Source: Bifidobacterium sp. ESL0784
Lineage (GTDB): Bacteria > Actinomycetota > Actinomycetes > Actinomycetales > Bifidobacteriaceae
NCBI RefSeq assembly: GCF_029433295.1
Contig: NZ_JAQTHV010000004.1
Location: 310,001-374,000 of the forward strand
Reading direction: 5' to 3'
DNA: 64,000 nt
Made by a program: the position numbers and the translations under genes. A model generated the notes under the pieces. That model searched no databases. It was not told where the DNA came from and was given only the letters and a program-made list of their open reading frames with translations. Position 1 is the stretch's first letter. Each line of letters opens with the position of its first letter. Below, in pieces: positions 1 through 7,053 of this stretch.

Positions 1-426
1 GACGCCGCCGGGCATTCGCACATAGGCGGCCGGGCCTTGGCAACTGGTGGTGATGGAGGCCGTCCTGCCGCCGAGCAGACCCGTCTCCATGAGTTTGCCC
101 TGATCGTGGCGGTAGGCGAAGCGCGGGGTGAGGACTCGTTCGACCCATCCTTTGAGGATGGAGGGCTCGGCCGTCCACCAGATGGGGAAGAAGAACGCGA
201 GGTGGCGGGCACGTCTGATTTGCTCCTGCCATCGATTGGGCAGGGTTTCGTCATCCATGTGTCTGCGGTAGCCGAATCGTAGGACCGGGTCGAAGTTGGG
301 TTCGTGGCTCAGATCGATGGCCTCGACGTGATGGTCGGCCTGTCTCGCCTTGTCGGTGTAGACTTGCGCGAGCTCGGCACTCATGCTTGCGGGGTCTGGG
401 GAGCCTTGGATGACGAGGATGTTCAT
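1..426 (-). CDS. NAD(P)H dehydrogenase (quinone), flavodoxin-like fold, 3' end cut by window
   Basis: Reading from the ATG at 424-426 on the minus strand gives 142 codons that run off the window without a stop. The protein starts MNILVIQGSPDP, a flavodoxin-fold phosphate loop, and carries FFFPIWWTAEPSILKGWVE, which is typical of the Flavodoxin_2 family (KefF/YwrO/NQO1-like). These are FMN or FAD enzymes that reduce quinones or other electrophiles with two electrons from NAD(P)H in the cytosol. The gene faces a MarR regulator across a 184-base gap holding three operators, so electrophile- or quinone-responsive control is likely. The exact substrate cannot be told. Confidence 0.85.
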   Translation of the reverse strand, partial: MNILVIQGSPDPASMSAELAQVYTDKARQADHHVEAIDLSHEPNFDPVLRFGYRRHMDDETLPNRWQEQIRRARHLAFFFPIWWTAEPSILKGWVERVLTPRFAYRHDQGKLMETGLLGGRTASITTSCQGPAAYVRMPGGV

Positions 427-485
427 GGTTGTTCTTTCGTAGTTAGAGCATTGTCTGTGGAAAATGAATGCTGGGCTGATGATCC

Positions 486-567
486 GATGACATGTCATCT
501 ATTTGTGAGATATTGATTAGATGACATGTCATGTTTATTGATCATATCAGTTAGGTGACATATCATG
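486..567. promoter_or_regulatory. Three phased MarR-type operators
   Basis: Three palindromes lie in the divergent intergenic region: GATGACATGTCATC (486-499), GATGACATGTCATG (520-533) and the weaker GGTGACATATCATG (554-567). Their centres are exactly 34 bases apart. A TATAAT box (568-573) follows the third copy and points at the MarR gene. Dimeric winged-helix regulators bind such dyads, so the adjacent MarR protein probably represses both this promoter and the dehydrogenase promoter. Confidence 0.75.
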
Positions 568-610
568 TATAATCGGTGTGTCATCGTGATTGTGCAAATG
601 AAAGGCCGTT

Positions 611-1030
611 ATGGACAGCTCGGCTTGTCTGGAATTTGTTCGGGAGCTGCGCGCGTTGAACCACAGGCTTGACGCGCGCCTCAACGAGGGCTTACGGCCA
701 CTGGGCATATCGTGCGTGCAGGCGGATGCGCTCATGGCTCTGCAGGACCTTCAGCCATGTGGTCTGAAGGATCTGTCAACTCACTTGATCGCGGAATCGG
801 GCCATCCAAGTCGTCTCATCGCCCGGATGCGCCGGAGCGAGCTGGTCGAGGTTGCGCCCTCGCCGGAAGACGGCCGTGCCATGCTCATCAGCCTCACTGC
901 CGAGGGCGAGCGGCTTGCCAAGGAATCATGCAAGGTGCGGCAAGACATCATCAATTCGCTTGTTCTGGATGACGGTGCTCTCGCCGATGCGACCGGGTTC
1001 ATGCAATCGATAATCCAGCAATTGTCGTGA
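611..1030 (+). CDS. MarR family transcriptional regulator
   Basis: The 139-residue protein has the length and helical layout of MarR regulators. It has an N-terminal dimerisation helix (about 5-35), a winged helix with LKDLSTHLIAESGHPSRLI as the recognition region (about 50-70), the wing around SPEDGRAMLISLTAEG (about 90-105), and C-terminal dimer helices. It is divergent from a flavodoxin-fold NAD(P)H dehydrogenase, a common pairing in which the regulator senses phenolic or electrophilic compounds or oxidised thiols. Two Cys residues near the N-terminus (C6, C37) could be redox sensors, but this is inference. A strong terminator follows directly. Confidence 0.85.
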   Translation: MDSSACLEFVRELRALNHRLDARLNEGLRPLGISCVQADALMALQDLQPCGLKDLSTHLIAESGHPSRLIARMRRSELVEVAPSPEDGRAMLISLTAEGERLAKESCKVRQDIINSLVLDDGALADATGFMQSIIQQLS

Positions 1031-1037
1031 TTGAATC

Positions 1038-1079
1038 CGTAGGGCCGGCATCCGATTTGATTCGGATGCCGGCCCTACG
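1038..1079 (+). terminator. Strong hairpin after the MarR gene
   Basis: An 18-bp perfect stem (1038-1055 with 1062-1079) closes a six-base loop eight bases after the MarR stop. No long T-run follows, so it may act as a terminator, a 3' mRNA stabiliser, or both. Confidence 0.75.
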
Positions 1080-1178
1080 ACGTTCATAATAAGTGGACGA
1101 TTCACAGACGCCCCTGCCGGTTTCGACACCATCCGGTGAAAAGCTTTTTGCCCGCCTTTATGGTCCGGATGGGTAACG

Positions 1179-1208
1179 TTGCCGTCCCCGATATGTTTTT
1201 AATATAAT
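1179..1208 (+). promoter_or_regulatory. Sigma-70-like promoter
   Basis: TTGCCG (1179-1184), an 18-base spacer and a perfect TATAAT (1203-1208). It would drive a transcript with a leader of nearly 190 bases before the small ORF at 1399. The leader contains the self-complementary CGCCAAGTGGCG and flanking GTACCCT/AGGGTA arms around 1299-1338. Confidence 0.55.
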
Positions 1209-1398
1209 ACCGTACCCATAGAGATTCCGCCTATCGGATACGGATGATATGGTCGCTGGAAAGTAACACTTTCGATGTCCGTGTGGGTCATCCGGCCTGC
1301 GTACCCTAGCCGCGTCGCCAAGTGGCGTTGAAGTGAGGGTATATCGTACCTAATTCACAGAAAGGGCCTGGTGGAGGCAGCTATCTTAGGGGGGCATC

Positions 1399-1500
1399 GT
1401 GGCGATTGTCGCCGCCTTGATTGCCAAGGCGGACAACATCGTCACCGACGTCATGCTCGTGGCCGTATCGGCTGCCTGCTGGCCATGTGTACTACAGTAG
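1399..1500 (+). CDS. Possible 33-residue hydrophobic peptide
   Basis: A GTG start (1399) follows a run of six Gs (TTAGGGGGGCATC) that can act as ribosome site. It encodes VAIVAALIAKADNIVTDV and then MLVAVSAACWPCVLQ, largely apolar with one short polar centre. The ORF sits between a good promoter (1179-1208) and a hairpin (1520-1554) in an otherwise empty 520-base gap. This is the general layout of small membrane toxins of type I toxin-antitoxin loci, but I recognise no family and see no antisense promoter clearly. The rest of 1080-1601 shows no gene. Confidence 0.25.
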   Translation: MAIVAALIAKADNIVTDVMLVAVSAACWPCVLQ

Positions 1501-1519
1501 GCATGGCCGCCGCTAGGTG

Positions 1520-1554
1520 AAAGGCCCGTACGGTTCGCCCGGGCGGGTCCCTTT
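1520..1554 (+). terminator. Hairpin with pyrimidine tail
   Basis: AAAGGCCCG (1520-1528) pairs with CGGGTCCCTTT (1544-1554) around CGCCCGGGCG, followed by CTTCAAGTCTG. It is a plausible terminator for a transcript starting near 1215. Confidence 0.4.
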
Positions 1555-1601
1555 CTTCAAGTCTGTTCCTTACGAGCGGCGTATCGAAAGGAGATCTTGA
1601 G

Positions 1602-2087
1602 ATGCCTGATATTCTCAGAAAACCGACCCCGATCGCGAAGATTTACGAGGCGTTGAGCGCGGTGGCGGATGGTCGTGTGGAATTGTGCGGTTCGGACTCG
1701 AAGGCCATCGTGACTTCGTCGGCCCGCACGAAACGTTATACGGTGATGATCTCCGAGCGACTGTATACCTCCAACGACAATGCGACGTACTGGCAGCATT
1801 ATGCCGGTTACCCCGTCATCGCGGTGCTCATCGAGCAGGGGAGGATCGCTCTTCCGCCGGGTTCCCGGCCGCTGCTGGAGCATTTCAGGAACATCAATTG
1901 GAAGCAGCTGAATACTGACAACAGGAACCACTACGACAAGGCCGTCTCCCAATTCCTCTCCACGACCGGCCATGCGGAAGAAATCAAGAAGCTCGTTAAA
2001 AATATTTACGACCAGGCCAACAGCCTCCCGTTCGCGGTCAAAGGCAACCGCAAGCTAATCGTCAAGGTACCGGACGAAGAAGAATAA
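1602..2087 (+). CDS. Hypothetical protein
   Basis: 161 residues with a good ribosome site (AAAGGAGATCTTGAG before the ATG). I do not recognise a family. The protein has no signal peptide or membrane segment. Its middle part (YTVMISERLYTSNDNATYW) looks like beta strands and its C-terminal third is helical and charged. It begins an AT-richer stretch with a DUF2335 protein and an exonuclease, where gene content is likely accessory. A function cannot be assigned. Confidence 0.6.
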   Translation: MPDILRKPTPIAKIYEALSAVADGRVELCGSDSKAIVTSSARTKRYTVMISERLYTSNDNATYWQHYAGYPVIAVLIEQGRIALPPGSRPLLEHFRNINWKQLNTDNRNHYDKAVSQFLSTTGHAEEIKKLVKNIYDQANSLPFAVKGNRKLIVKVPDEEE

Positions 2088-2307
2088 ACCCCGGCCCAGG
2101 AAACAGGGCGTGCATGCGGAAGGCCGGAAGATTCCAGCAATCGGTTGAACACATATTTCCGCTGGCATTCCTAACTTTGAACAGGGAAGATTCGATGTAC
2201 TTTGAGAATGAGGTGTATGCTGGTGTACATTCACGTTTCTATCGTCGTTATCGGTTTTGAGCTCATCGATAGAAACACAGACCTTCGTGACAGGGGTGTG
2301 GTAAGAA

Positions 2308-2946
2308 TTGGAAACGTCAGCAAGTAAAAGGAGTAGTTCCGATGGCAGTGAACAGCATGAGCCGGGCAGTGTCGAAAGGAATCTTAGAAGGACTCGATAT
2401 GGCGACGAATCCCGATCCGAGAAATCTACGTCACGAAGCGAACAGGCTGGAGAAAAGGACGAGCGTGCGGAGCTCGTGGAATCAGGTGGGGAATCTCCTA
2501 AACAAGCAGATGCGGAACATCAAGTAGTCGATGATTTAAAACATTTAGAAGTCGATGAGCGGCAGTTAAAAGCGCTGATTGCTCATGTGGAGAAACATTA
2601 TCAAGGGCCTGTTCCTGATCCCGATGCGATGAGGAAGTACGGTGAGATAGATAAGTCATTTCCCAATAGAATGATGACCATGGCTGAAAAGGATCAGGAC
2701 AGCAGCATTAAGGTCGATGAACGGATATCTAAAGCTGAAGCTGGCTCATTTACCATTGTGTCGATAGGTGTTACGGTTCTTCCTTGGGTGTATTCTCTTC
2801 TTGCCCCGCTGGTTCATGCTCCTGCGTCAACGATTGTCATTGGGACCGCCGCTGGTTGTCTTACCGCCGGAGCCCAACTTATAAGAGCAATCATTGGAAT
2901 CAGGAAGGATGAAAAAGACAAGGGAGATGAGAGCAAAAAGGAGTAA
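2308..2946 (+). CDS. DUF2335-type membrane protein
   Basis: The C-terminal two thirds match the DUF2335 pattern: HYQGPVPDPDAMRKYGEID, a helical MMTMAEKDQD segment, then two hydrophobic helices (about residues 147-170 and 173-195) and a lysine-rich tail. Members are small membrane proteins of unknown role, often on mobile or accessory DNA. The first 95 residues are charged and low in complexity. The only in-frame start upstream is a TTG at 2308 with a poor ribosome site, while a better site serves an overlapping frame at 2342. The N-terminus is therefore uncertain, and a GTG near 2590 is an alternative. Codon use is AT-richer than in flanking housekeeping genes. Confidence 0.6.
   Translation: METSASKRSSSDGSEQHEPGSVERNLRRTRYGDESRSEKSTSRSEQAGEKDERAELVESGGESPKQADAEHQVVDDLKHLEVDERQLKALIAHVEKHYQGPVPDPDAMRKYGEIDKSFPNRMMTMAEKDQDSSIKVDERISKAEAGSFTIVSIGVTVLPWVYSLLAPLVHAPASTIVIGTAAGCLTAGAQLIRAIIGIRKDEKDKGDESKKE
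2342..2527 (+). CDS. Small overlapping ORF, possibly translated
   Basis: 61 residues in a different frame from the DUF2335 gene. The ATG at 2342 follows AAAGGAG with an 8-base spacer, the best ribosome site in the area, and third positions are GC-rich as in real genes here. The product has a basic centre and ends SSWNQVGNLLNKQMRNIK, a W-x-x-V/I-G pattern seen in small helical proteins. Either this is a real small gene whose end overlaps the DUF2335 start, or it shows that the larger frame begins later than drawn. Confidence 0.4.
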   Translation: MAVNSMSRAVSKGILEGLDMATNPDPRNLRHEANRLEKRTSVRSSWNQVGNLLNKQMRNIK

Positions 2947-3063
2947 CAGAAAATAACAGAAGTTGTCACGGATGATTATTTGTTCTGTTCTTTGTGCAGT
3001 GAGTAATTTCAAGTGTTTGAATTTATCCCATGAGGTTTGTTCTCTATATAGGATTTTTCTTAT

Positions 3064-4203
3064 TTGAACAGGTTGAATCCATTCCACGTTCCGACACAGG
3101 TCAAGAATCGAGCTGTAAGCACTATGCAGACTAATGCTATGAGAATAAAATATATAGAGTCCACTCATCAAGACACTGTCCGTTACATCCTTGATACTGA
3201 GTTCATTACGGCCGCACGAACCGCTGACTGTGCGGTAATCGACACCGAAACAACTGGTTTCGGGTTGAACCCGCGCTTACTCGACATTGGTGTTGTCCTC
3301 ATTGAAAATGATCAGGTTACGGCAACTCTTTCGCAGCTCGTTAATCCAGAGGTGCCGATTGATGCCGGTGCCGCGGCCGTCAACCACATTACTCGGGAGA
3401 TGCTCGATGGACAGCCGACGCCGGGTGAGACGCTTCCTGCAATTCTCGAGTCGATTCGAACGTTGCCTCTGATGGGTCATAATCTCGACTATGACATTCG
3501 GATTATCAATAATGAAGCCGCACTTGTGGATGTACCGGGCTTGAAACCCCAACAGGTCTGCGATACCCGGGAACTGAGCGAAGAGATGTTCCCCGGTCCT
3601 TCGGTTTCTCATACTCTCGAGAGTTTGCTCGACCGTCTGGGCGTGCATGAACCCGAGCAACACAGGGCGCTCGCCGATGCATTGCAGACTTGGCAGGCGT
3701 ACCAGTTGCTTAGTGCCATGAATGGGCCTTGTGCTGAAACTGACGAGCAGCACGAACGTGCGTATCAACGAGGAAGAGCCAAAACGCGCAACGTTTTACG
3801 TGCACATTATCTAGAAGACAGAGATACGGATCCTGTTAATGACAGACCGGAAGGCATGGAACTCGAGGGGCAAGGTGGAGAGAACTTGTGCGATAGCTCT
3901 TTGCATCAGGAAGTATTGCGTAAATATCCGCGTGGCTCCTATTTTTGGGTTAGTGTTGAGAAGGACTACATCCACCGTGGCAAATATAAAGGATATCCGA
4001 CTATTTATGTTTTCCTCGATGGTGAGGAAATCGGTTTCCTTGGAGAACCAATTATGTCTAAGCATTGGGGACAGATACCGGATGGGCCCGTTATAGCGCG
4101 TGCCCATACTAGCGTAAGTGTCGACGAGACTTCGCCTTATAAAGCGCGTATCGAGTTGCCGAAGGCCCATGAGCCTGTCAATCTCGAACCTTACAAGAGA
4201 TAG
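3064..4203 (+). CDS. DnaQ-like 3'-5' exonuclease with unknown C-terminal domain
   Basis: A DEDDh exonuclease domain covers about residues 55-225: motif I AVIDTETTGFG, motif II GHNLDYDIRII, and motif III HRALADALQTW with His and Asp at the usual spacing. These residues bind two metal ions and remove 3' nucleotides. The remaining roughly 150 residues (including SYFWVSVEKDYIHRGKYKG and a strand-rich tail) belong to no domain I recognise. The outermost start is a TTG at 3064 with a weak ribosome site. ATGs at 3124 and 3139 are equally possible and keep the whole domain. It is not the polymerase III epsilon gene of a replisome context; accessory repair or defence is more likely. Confidence 0.75.
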   Translation: MNRLNPFHVPTQVKNRAVSTMQTNAMRIKYIESTHQDTVRYILDTEFITAARTADCAVIDTETTGFGLNPRLLDIGVVLIENDQVTATLSQLVNPEVPIDAGAAAVNHITREMLDGQPTPGETLPAILESIRTLPLMGHNLDYDIRIINNEAALVDVPGLKPQQVCDTRELSEEMFPGPSVSHTLESLLDRLGVHEPEQHRALADALQTWQAYQLLSAMNGPCAETDEQHERAYQRGRAKTRNVLRAHYLEDRDTDPVNDRPEGMELEGQGGENLCDSSLHQEVLRKYPRGSYFWVSVEKDYIHRGKYKGYPTIYVFLDGEEIGFLGEPIMSKHWGQIPDGPVIARAHTSVSVDETSPYKARIELPKAHEPVNLEPYKR

Positions 4204-4421
4204 GACTAAGACATAGCGATTTTGCTGATTGCAGATTTTCTTAACTTTGATTTTTCGGGTATTTAGCGAATGGAACAGGCTGTCCGAATAGTGTCCCATC
4301 GCCCTGGTCGAGGCGATGCCCGTGCAAGATGTTATTTACAAAAGCTCGCCGGAAAGTTTGAGTCGATGGCTTAGCTGTGTGGATTTACCTTGAATTTTTA
4401 GCATAGCAAAGTTCATCTTTC

Positions 4422-4946
4422 TCACTGCTTGTTTCGGTACTCGTCCTTGAGGATGGTGAAGAGGCGGTCGGGGCTCAGGTCGCAACCGTTTTCGAGCCAC
4501 AGTTTGATGAGGGCGGTGATGCCGGCCCTGAAGAACGCCCTGTGATAGGCGATGTCGCCGGACGGGTAGTACTTCTCGGCGAGATTCGTGTCGTAGCGCT
4601 CGGGCTGGAACCTCAGGTCGAGGCCCATCTTGAAATAGGCCCGGTAGAAGTCCTGATGTTCCTTGATGTGCGCGAACAGTTTGGAGAAGTCGTTCGAGTT
4701 GTATCCGTTGGCTTCCTCGTCGGCGTAGAGGTCATGGAAATCAGCAAGCATCCGTTCCTCGATCGCGTCCATGAGGTCTTTGATGTCCGTGTAGCTGGCG
4801 TAGAAGGTGCTCCGGTTCACCTCGGCTTTCCTGCAGATTTCGGTGACGGAGATTTCGCTGACGTCTTTTTCGCGCACCAAGGCGGTGAAGGCGTTCTCTA
4901 TCTTTTCCTGCGAGGCCTGTTTCCGCTTGTTTCCAACGGTGTTCAT
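4422..4946 (-). CDS. TetR family transcriptional regulator
   Basis: 174 residues. The N-terminal HTH (about 12-58) contains SVTEICRKAEVNRSTFYASY, a classic TetR recognition segment, and the C-terminal half resembles the TetR_C domain of DhaS-like regulators (HIKEHQDFYRAYF). The ligand is unknown. The gene is divergent from a small conserved protein (5078), and the gap holds a palindrome that fits a TetR operator, so it likely represses that promoter and its own. The next gene group (aldo-keto reductase, cupin, alcohol dehydrogenase) may also be under its control, but that is not visible. Confidence 0.88.
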   Translation of the reverse strand: MNTVGNKRKQASQEKIENAFTALVREKDVSEISVTEICRKAEVNRSTFYASYTDIKDLMDAIEERMLADFHDLYADEEANGYNSNDFSKLFAHIKEHQDFYRAYFKMGLDLRFQPERYDTNLAEKYYPSGDIAYHRAFFRAGITALIKLWLENGCDLSPDRLFTILKDEYRNKQ

Positions 4947-4983
4947 GCGTTCTTCTCCATTACTCCAACGGTTTGCGCCGAAC

Positions 4984-5046
4984 TGTCGGTTGTCTGCCGC
5001 CGGATGGCTCGTTATGCTGTCACCATATTAATCCGACAGGTGTCGG
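4984..5046 (+). promoter_or_regulatory. Promoter and candidate TetR operator for the small protein gene
   Basis: TTGTCT (4990-4995), a 17-base spacer and TATGCT (5013-5018) form a promoter toward 5078. The palindrome CCGACA-GG-TGTCGG (5033-5046) lies just downstream of the start point, and another TGTCGG half-site touches the -35 box (4984-4989). Bound TetR dimers there would block the polymerase. Confidence 0.5.
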
Positions 5047-5077
5047 GTACGTTTGTGCGCACCCGGAAAGGAAGATC

Positions 5078-5347
5078 ATGGCAAAGTCGAAATTGGTGAG
5101 GGCGAACAGGAAAATTGCGGATGCGGCGGGCGCCGGTATGCGCAAAATGAGCGATACCATGACCACGACCCATCGGCGTATCGAGGACGGTTTCGTCGAC
5201 CAATACCTCACCGAGGACGGGGAGAGCATCAGCGAAGCCGAGGCTAGGCTCCGTCGCGAGCACGAGGACAAACGCAGGACGCACGCCCAGCGAAAGGCCG
5301 CAAAACGCGAGGAAGTCGAGCAGCGTCAGCATCGTCACCGTAAATAA
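5078..5347 (+). CDS. Small conserved basic protein
   Basis: 89 residues starting MAKSKLVRANRKIADA after GGAAAGGAAG. The pattern MAKSKLVxAN-KI, a central RRIEDGFVDQYLTEDGESI and a following EAEARLRREHE recalls a family of short, amphipathic proteins found widely in Gram-positive gut bacteria, often beside a TetR regulator. The C-terminus is very rich in Lys, Arg, His and Glu, probably a charged helix. The role is unknown. It has no membrane segment. The divergent TetR gene and the palindrome in the gap point to inducible expression. The start used here gives the ribosome site; longer upstream frames lack one. Confidence 0.75.
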   Translation: MAKSKLVRANRKIADAAGAGMRKMSDTMTTTHRRIEDGFVDQYLTEDGESISEAEARLRREHEDKRRTHAQRKAAKREEVEQRQHRHRK

Positions 5348-5447
5348 GTTCAAAGACTGACTCTGGCGGCCGGGATGCCGCTTTTGAAAATGAAAGTTGA
5401 TATTTAAAACAGAATGATTGCCCCTTGGATTGCGTTGCATGCACGAT

Positions 5448-5478
5448 TTGGCATTCAAGTGCTTGAAGTTTTTATAGT
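5448..5478 (+). promoter_or_regulatory. MerR-type promoter with operator in a 19-base spacer
   Basis: TTGGCA (5448-5453) and TATAGT (5473-5478) are 19 bases apart, longer than the usual 17. The spacer contains the perfect dyad TTCAAG-TG-CTTGAA (5454-5467). This is the layout used by MerR-family activators, which untwist an over-long spacer. The transcript would start about 45 bases before the aldo-keto reductase gene. Confidence 0.55.
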
Positions 5479-5529
5479 TGACGTTGGATGCCGCTACACG
5501 GCGACAAGCGTGGTTTGAAAGGAATCAAG

Positions 5530-6393
5530 ATGTCAATACTCGACGAAAACTATACGTTGAACAATGGGGTGGCGATCCCCAAGATGGGGTTTGGCACCTG
5601 GCTGATTGACGATGGCAAGGCCGGGGCAGCGGTGCAGACGGCGCTCGCGTGCGGGTACCGGTATGTCGACACGGCTCAGGCCTATGAGAACGAACGCGGC
5701 GTGGGCGAAGGTGTGCGTGCCTCGGGCCTCAAACGTGGGGATGTGTTCGTCAGTACGAAGGTGAGGGCCGAACACAAGGACTACCAGTCCGCCAAGGACT
5801 CCATAGAAGCCTCGCTTAAGGCCCTTAATATCGACTACATCGATCTACTGCTCATCCACGCGCCCGAACCGTGGGCCCATTTCCACGAGGGAGACCATTG
5901 TTTCGAAGGCAACCTCGAGGCGTGGCGGGCGATGGAGGAGGCCGTGAAGGCGGGCAACGTCCGCGCCATCGGCGTCTCCAACTTCGAGGACGTCGACCTC
6001 GACAACATCCTGCAGCACTGCGAGATCAAGCCTGTGGTCAACCAGCTGCTCACACATGTGGGCAATACACGTTTCGACCTGCTCGACACAGCCAAGAAGA
6101 ACGATATTCTGGTCGAAGCCTACTCACCGATTGCCCACGGCGAGATGGCAGACAACCCGACGCTTACCGGGATGGCGGAACGCTACGGTGTCTCCGTGCC
6201 GCAGCTGATGATTCGCTACTGCCTCGAGCTCGGCACGTTGCCGCTTCCCAAAGCAAGTTCCGAAGCACATATCAGGGCCAACGCTGAGGTCGATTTCAGC
6301 ATTAGTGCCGAAGACATGCAGACGCTGCGCGATATGCCGAAGGTCGCCGATTACGGCGAAGCCAGCGATTTTCCCGTGTTCAGCGGGCGCTGA
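5530..6393 (+). CDS. Aldo/keto reductase
   Basis: 287 residues from the ATG after GAAAGGAATCAAG. It is an (alpha/beta)8 NADPH-dependent reductase of aldehydes and ketones. The tetrad is visible: Asp in YVDTAQAYENE with the following Tyr, Lys in VFVSTKVRAE, and His in LLLIHAPEPW. The NADP-binding end has LPLPKASSEAHIRAN. The N-terminal YTLNNGVAIPKMGFGTW closely matches the second reductase at 25895, so the two are paralogues of the 2,5-diketo-gluconate reductase-like group. The gene heads a run with a cupin and a zinc alcohol dehydrogenase on the same strand, a typical carbonyl-stress set, behind a MerR-like promoter. Natural substrates are unknown. Confidence 0.93.
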   Translation: MSILDENYTLNNGVAIPKMGFGTWLIDDGKAGAAVQTALACGYRYVDTAQAYENERGVGEGVRASGLKRGDVFVSTKVRAEHKDYQSAKDSIEASLKALNIDYIDLLLIHAPEPWAHFHEGDHCFEGNLEAWRAMEEAVKAGNVRAIGVSNFEDVDLDNILQHCEIKPVVNQLLTHVGNTRFDLLDTAKKNDILVEAYSPIAHGEMADNPTLTGMAERYGVSVPQLMIRYCLELGTLPLPKASSEAHIRANAEVDFSISAEDMQTLRDMPKVADYGEASDFPVFSGR

Positions 6394-6424
6394 ACGCTCT
6401 GATCGGTTTCATCGGCAATTGCCG
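6378..6424 (+). terminator. Palindromes at the end of the aldo/keto reductase gene
   Basis: GTTCAGCG-GG-CGCTGAAC (6378-6395) spans the stop codon, and CGGCAATTGCCG (6413-6424) follows. Both fold into short hairpins. There is no T-run, so termination is possible but not sure. Confidence 0.3.
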
Positions 6425-6523
6425 GTGTATCGCGAGGACATGCGACCTGGCTTGTTGGAAGGCCAATAAGCGGAATCGGTATGTCACTGAAGAATAATTT
6501 CAAGAGAAAGCAATAGAAGAAAA

Positions 6524-6934
6524 ATGTCTACGACATTCACGAATCCAAGCCCTTTCCCGATGGGCCATCCCAATGACGCTTACGCCCAGTATTTTGACGG
6601 CCAAAGCTACAATGCCCCACTAGGTGGTACGGATCAGGCCAAGGTCGCTAACGTGACTTTCGAGGCCGGCTGCAGGAACCATTGGCATATCCACCACAAG
6701 GCCACGCAGATTCTCATCGCCGTGGGCGGCCGCGGTTACTGCCAGTTCGAGGGAGAGCCGGTACGAGAACTACGTCCGGGCGACGTGGTGGTCGTGCCGC
6801 CGGAGACCAAGCACTGGCACGGCGCAAGCCCGAACGAACCGTTCTCGCATGTGGCCGTGATAGCGTCTGAGGAGGGCGCGTCGAACGAGTGGCTCGAACC
6901 GGTCGATCCGGAAGAATACGCCAAGCTGAACTGA
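6524..6934 (+). CDS. Single-domain cupin protein
   Basis: 136 residues. The cupin motif 1 region is NHWHIHHKATQILIAVGG, with His residues in the metal-ligand positions but Gln where many cupins have Glu. Motif 2 is RPGDVVVVPPETKHWHG, with a His-Trp-His. Small cupins of this kind bind a divalent metal and occur next to alcohol dehydrogenases and aldo-keto reductases, often with roles as isomerases or oxidoreductase partners. It sits between such genes here. The start ATG is preceded by an A-rich, weak ribosome site (AATAGAAGAAAA). The precise reaction is unknown. Confidence 0.85.
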   Translation: MSTTFTNPSPFPMGHPNDAYAQYFDGQSYNAPLGGTDQAKVANVTFEAGCRNHWHIHHKATQILIAVGGRGYCQFEGEPVRELRPGDVVVVPPETKHWHGASPNEPFSHVAVIASEEGASNEWLEPVDPEEYAKLN

Positions 6935-7053
6935 TTTGCGTTTGAGTAGGGTGCCGTATCGCGGCGAATATCAGAAACCAATAAATGATAAGGTTATAGA
7001 TTAAGTCTGACTGATATCTGATCAGGATTTAGCAAGCGAAGGGGAATGCAAAT

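Noticed and set aside
2947..3063. Frameshifted or broken gene between the DUF2335 and exonuclease genes
   Set aside because: The stretch is AT-rich with stops in all frames and shows no protein similarity; it is simply intergenic.
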